Of a stretch of 64,000 bases of DNA, positions 61,259 through 64,000 are shown piece by piece. The notes beneath the pieces are model-generated. The model was given only the letters and a program-made list of their open reading frames with translations, was not told the DNA's origin and searched no databases. This DNA is from Acidobacteriota bacterium (GTDB lineage: Bacteria; Zixibacteria; MSB-5A5; GN15; FEB-12). Position 1 is the first letter of the stretch, and every line of letters starts with the position of its first letter. Where the stretch lies: contig DATKXK010000010.1 in the NCBI GenBank assembly GCA_035529075.1, positions 101,401 through 165,400 of the forward strand, read 5' to 3'. The position numbers and the translations under genes are program-made.

Positions 61259-63562
61259 ATGACACGAAAAAGACCTGACCTGATCACTATTATCGAGTTA
61301 ACAGCACTTCTGGCTGCCCTGACGGTGCTTTCAATCGGCTGCGGTGGGGCCAGGAGCATGTCGTCGCCACAGGTGTACGGTGAGCATAGTCAGGCCGGGC
61401 CGGAGGGGACCGAGCCGTCGCCGGACACAGTTTCCGACACAACCGGTTTCGGGCCGCCGCCCGAGGCGAAACCGGCTGACGACCAGCCGGCTGTGGTGGC
61501 AACCGAAGAGTCCGACACGGTGGCACCGGGCGCTGACACTACTGCACAGCGGACCACGGAAGGAAAGACCGCTGGCCGGCCGTCCCCGTCTGACAGCCGA
61601 TTGGAGAACGGGGCGCAGGAAGGTGTTTATTACGGGCAGGTCGATAATGCGGACTCGGCGGCTGCCGTTGATGACGACATCTGGCGCCTTTTTGACCTGG
61701 CCGAGGAATACCACGCCATGGGGGTCATCGCCAATCGTGAGGCGAGCTGGGAAGAGGCTCAGTACTATTTTGAGAAGTGTCTGGTGATTCTCGCTAATCT
61801 TGACGTCGAAGCCGATTCGGTCCTGACCCCGGAGGCGGTCAAGTATAATGCCGTTCTTGACAACGTTGTGGCTGACTACCGGGTGACCCTTCGGTCGCTC
61901 GGGCAAATGCAGGGGACTATCGCGCCATCGGTGCTGATTGAGCGTTTCGGGGAACTGGGGGAGCGGCTTGAGCATGACACCCTGCTGGTGTACAGGCAGG
62001 AGTCTCCGCCGATCAAGTATGACCTGCCGGTCGTGATGAACGACCGGGTCAGGAGTTCCATCATCTACTTCCAGACCGTCGCCAAGGATGCCTTCACCAA
62101 GTACCTGACGCGTTCGAAGAAGTATGAACGGCTCTTCAAACGGGTGCTGACTGAACACGATCTGCCGCACGACCTCATTTACCTGTCTCTGGTCGAATCG
62201 GGTTTCAACCCCAACGCGTATTCGTGGGCCCGGGCCATGGGACTCTGGCAGTTCATCTCCTCAACGGGCCGGCTGTACGGTCTGAAACGTGACTGGTGGG
62301 TGGATGAGCGCAAGGACCCGGTAAAATCGACAGCCGCCGCCGCCCGTTTTCTCAAGGACCTGTATAAAGAGTTCGGCAACTGGGAACTGGCCATGGCCGG
62401 GTACAACGGCGGGCCGGCGCGCGTGCGGCGCACCATGAAGAAACAGAAGACGATTGATTTCTGGAAGCTGCGGCTCAAGCGGCAGACGATGGACTACGTG
62501 CCGCTTATCTATGCTGCGGCCATTATCGGTAAGGACCCGGAACGCTATGGTTTCCACGATATCGAGTTCGAGCCGGAAGTGGTATGGGACGAGGTGGAGA
62601 TAGATCGTTGCCTTGATATGAAGGTCGTGGCCAGGGAGATAGGTTGCTCGCTTGAGGATCTCAAGCAACTCAACCCCGAGCTGCTTCGCAACTACACTCC
62701 GCCGAACACAAAGAAGTACAGTTTGAAGATCCCGGTCGGCAAGCGGCAGAAGTTCCTCGCGGCGTATGACGCGATGCCGTCGCCCGAGGAAACCAGTTGG
62801 GTCCGCCACAAGATCAAACGCGGCGAAACCGTCAGCAGTATCGCCGCTCGATACGGTGTCTCCCAGTATGCCATTCTCGAAGCCAACAACTTGAGACCCC
62901 GATCCAAGATATATGCCGGCAGGACGCTTATAGTTCCGGTTCCGCTGGACCGCGAGAACAGCGGATCGAGCAGCCGCAAGAGAGAGTACGTGGCCAAGAA
63001 GTCCATATACATCGTACGGGCCGGGGATACCATGTGGGATATCGCGCGCGCCTTCGGTACTTCAGTCGATGCTCTCCGCCGAATAAACTACATCGAGCGA
63101 GGCTCACGGATCTATGTCGGACAGCAACTGCGTATTCCGGCGGACGCCTCCATGCTGGCGATGAAAAGCTCGTCGCCCCGACTGTACGCCAGCAATCCTT
63201 CAAGTTCAGATTCAGGCAGCAAACCGGGCTCATCGAAAGCGACCGCTACCGGGAAACGGTCCTATAAAGTCAAGGCAGGGGATACGTTGTGGGATATCGC
63301 CCGCGCCTTCGGAACCACCACCGGCCGGATTCGCCGACTGAACAGCCTGGGCCGGTCCAGCAGGATATACCCCGGCCAGGAACTCACGGTTGAAGCCGGC
63401 GGCGAGGCTGACTATGTTATCCATCAGGTGAAACGAGGAGAGACGCTCAGCCGCATAGCACTCAGATACCGCACCACGATTGCGCGAATTCTGGCCGTCA
63501 ACAACCTCGTGGACCCGGATGCTATCCAGATCGGGGACAAGTTGAAGATCTACGTGAAGTAG
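61259..63562 (+). CDS. MltD-like lipoprotein lytic transglycosylase with LysM repeats
   Basis: Cell-wall lytic transglycosylase of 767 residues. It has a lipobox (LSIGC, lipid Cys near residue 28), a long Pro/Thr/Asp-rich spacer (about 30-130), a helical region, then the SLT domain (about 290-410) with catalytic Glu313 in LVESGFNPNAYSWARAMGLW and AMAGYNGGPARVRR. Four LysM modules follow, at about 515-560, 581-628, 667-712 and 718-767 (e.g. YKVKAGDTLWDIARAFGTTT), preceded by a degenerate one near 460-500. The architecture matches MltD with two extra LysM units. sppA follows after 12 bases. Confidence 0.92.
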   Translation: MTRKRPDLITIIELTALLAALTVLSIGCGGARSMSSPQVYGEHSQAGPEGTEPSPDTVSDTTGFGPPPEAKPADDQPAVVATEESDTVAPGADTTAQRTTEGKTAGRPSPSDSRLENGAQEGVYYGQVDNADSAAAVDDDIWRLFDLAEEYHAMGVIANREASWEEAQYYFEKCLVILANLDVEADSVLTPEAVKYNAVLDNVVADYRVTLRSLGQMQGTIAPSVLIERFGELGERLEHDTLLVYRQESPPIKYDLPVVMNDRVRSSIIYFQTVAKDAFTKYLTRSKKYERLFKRVLTEHDLPHDLIYLSLVESGFNPNAYSWARAMGLWQFISSTGRLYGLKRDWWVDERKDPVKSTAAAARFLKDLYKEFGNWELAMAGYNGGPARVRRTMKKQKTIDFWKLRLKRQTMDYVPLIYAAAIIGKDPERYGFHDIEFEPEVVWDEVEIDRCLDMKVVAREIGCSLEDLKQLNPELLRNYTPPNTKKYSLKIPVGKRQKFLAAYDAMPSPEETSWVRHKIKRGETVSSIAARYGVSQYAILEANNLRPRSKIYAGRTLIVPVPLDRENSGSSSRKREYVAKKSIYIVRAGDTMWDIARAFGTSVDALRRINYIERGSRIYVGQQLRIPADASMLAMKSSSPRLYASNPSSSDSGSKPGSSKATATGKRSYKVKAGDTLWDIARAFGTTTGRIRRLNSLGRSSRIYPGQELTVEAGGEADYVIHQVKRGETLSRIALRYRTTIARILAVNNLVDPDAIQIGDKLKIYVK

Positions 63563-63574
63563 CGGGTAATCGTT

Positions 63575-64000
63575 ATGGCAAAAAAACGGGATGTGATAGC
63601 TGCGGTGCTGATTGCCATTGCCCTGGTAGTCGCCGTGGTCTTTTTCGCGGTGATTCTGATTGGCGTGCTGGTGCCCGGTGAAGGCATCGACTTCGCCGGG
63701 CTCGGCGGGACAGTCGGGGTCGTGGAAATCATGGGCGTCATCAGAGAAGACAGCGGCCGACCGATCGTCAAACAGCTCGACAAATGGGCCGATAACCAGT
63801 CCATCAAGGCGGTTGTGCTCCACATCAACTCGGGTGGAGGTGAGGTCGCGATCTCCCAGGAGATGTACGATGCCGTCACACGCCTGAAGGCGGAGAAGCC
63901 CGTCGTGGTGGCTATGGCGGCCGTCGCCGCATCGGGAGCTTTCTACATCGCCTGCGCCGCCGACCGGGTGGTGGCTAACCCGGGCAGCCTGACCGGCTCT
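63575..64000 (+). CDS. sppA: Signal peptide peptidase SppA (3' end outside the window)
   Basis: A membrane-bound serine protease that degrades cleaved signal peptides. 142 codons are visible. One N-terminal membrane helix (about 7-34) is followed by the S49 peptidase fold: GVVEIMGVIREDSGRPIVKQ, KAVVLHINSGGGEVAISQEM, and MAAVAASGAFYIACAADRVV, whose Ser is the expected nucleophile. The frame runs off the right edge. The size class (short SppA versus tandem-domain) cannot be determined. Confidence 0.92.
   Translation, partial: MAKKRDVIAAVLIAIALVVAVVFFAVILIGVLVPGEGIDFAGLGGTVGVVEIMGVIREDSGRPIVKQLDKWADNQSIKAVVLHINSGGGEVAISQEMYDAVTRLKAEKPVVVAMAAVAASGAFYIACAADRVVANPGSLTGS

Noticed and set aside
1..64000. 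Mobile elements, prophage or CRISPR
   Set aside because: No transposase, integrase, phage structural gene, terminal inverted repeats or regularly spaced direct repeats were seen.

Overview
The window is 64 kb of GC-rich, gene-dense bacterial chromosome with almost every gene on the + strand and many stop/start overlaps. It looks like a flagellated, two-membrane member of the FCB superphylum. A Zixibacteria-like candidate-phylum organism fits best, but this is inference from gene content and not a placement. The pointers are proteins with a C-terminal type IX (Por) sorting/FlgD-Ig-like domain, a PorV/UPF0164-type outer-membrane barrel, P- and L-ring genes, and a csrA/fliW flagellin circuit. 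I see no insertion sequence, prophage or CRISPR array, so this is largely core chromosome.

Region 1 (1-26.7 kb) is a flagellar supercluster: fliG (5' end outside the window)-fliH-fliI-fliJ; a minus-strand secreted cohesin-like protein with a sorting domain; then, behind a good sigma-54-type promoter, flgF-flgG-flgA-flgH-flgI-flgJ/SLT-flgN-flgK-csrA-flgL-fliW; two TPR-glycosyltransferases; fliC with its own sigma-28-type promoter and a long GGA-rich leader; fliD-fliS-a second FlgN-like chaperone; and flgM behind a sigma-28-like promoter. A HDOD gene and a strong terminator close it. Together these encode switch/export ATPase, rod, rings, hook-filament junction, filament, cap, chaperones, late-gene control (FlgM, CsrA, FliW) and probably flagellin glycosylation.

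Region 2 (26.7-38.6 kb) is housekeeping: a minus-strand methyltransferase, tRNA-Val(GAC), thrS-infC-rpmI-rplT-pheS-pheT, a ZapB-like coiled coil, zapA, rny, a YmdB-family phosphodiesterase and folD. infC appears to start at an AUA codon.

Region 3 (38.8-48.3 kb) has a large secreted sorting-domain protein translationally coupled to a PorV-like barrel fused to TPRs. It is followed by a partner-switching module (a membrane PP2C phosphatase carrying an RsbW-like ATPase domain, and a STAS antagonist with an A10 tract at its domain boundary) and a GGDEF cyclase behind a consensus promoter.

Region 4 (48.3-64 kb) has a short exopolysaccharide module (Wza-like exporter, TPR protein, BY-kinase, polysaccharide deacetylase), an unrecognised secreted protein, a lapA/lapB-like pair with a SPOR protein, mutS-mutL-miaA, an MltD-like LysM transglycosylase, and the 5' part of sppA.

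The most interesting points are the infC AUA start, the flagellin leader with CsrA-like sites beside csrA/fliW, the A10 slippage-prone tract, the coupled sorting-domain/PorV-TPR genes, the FliD-like repeats inside FlgL, and a FlgH without a lipobox cysteine.
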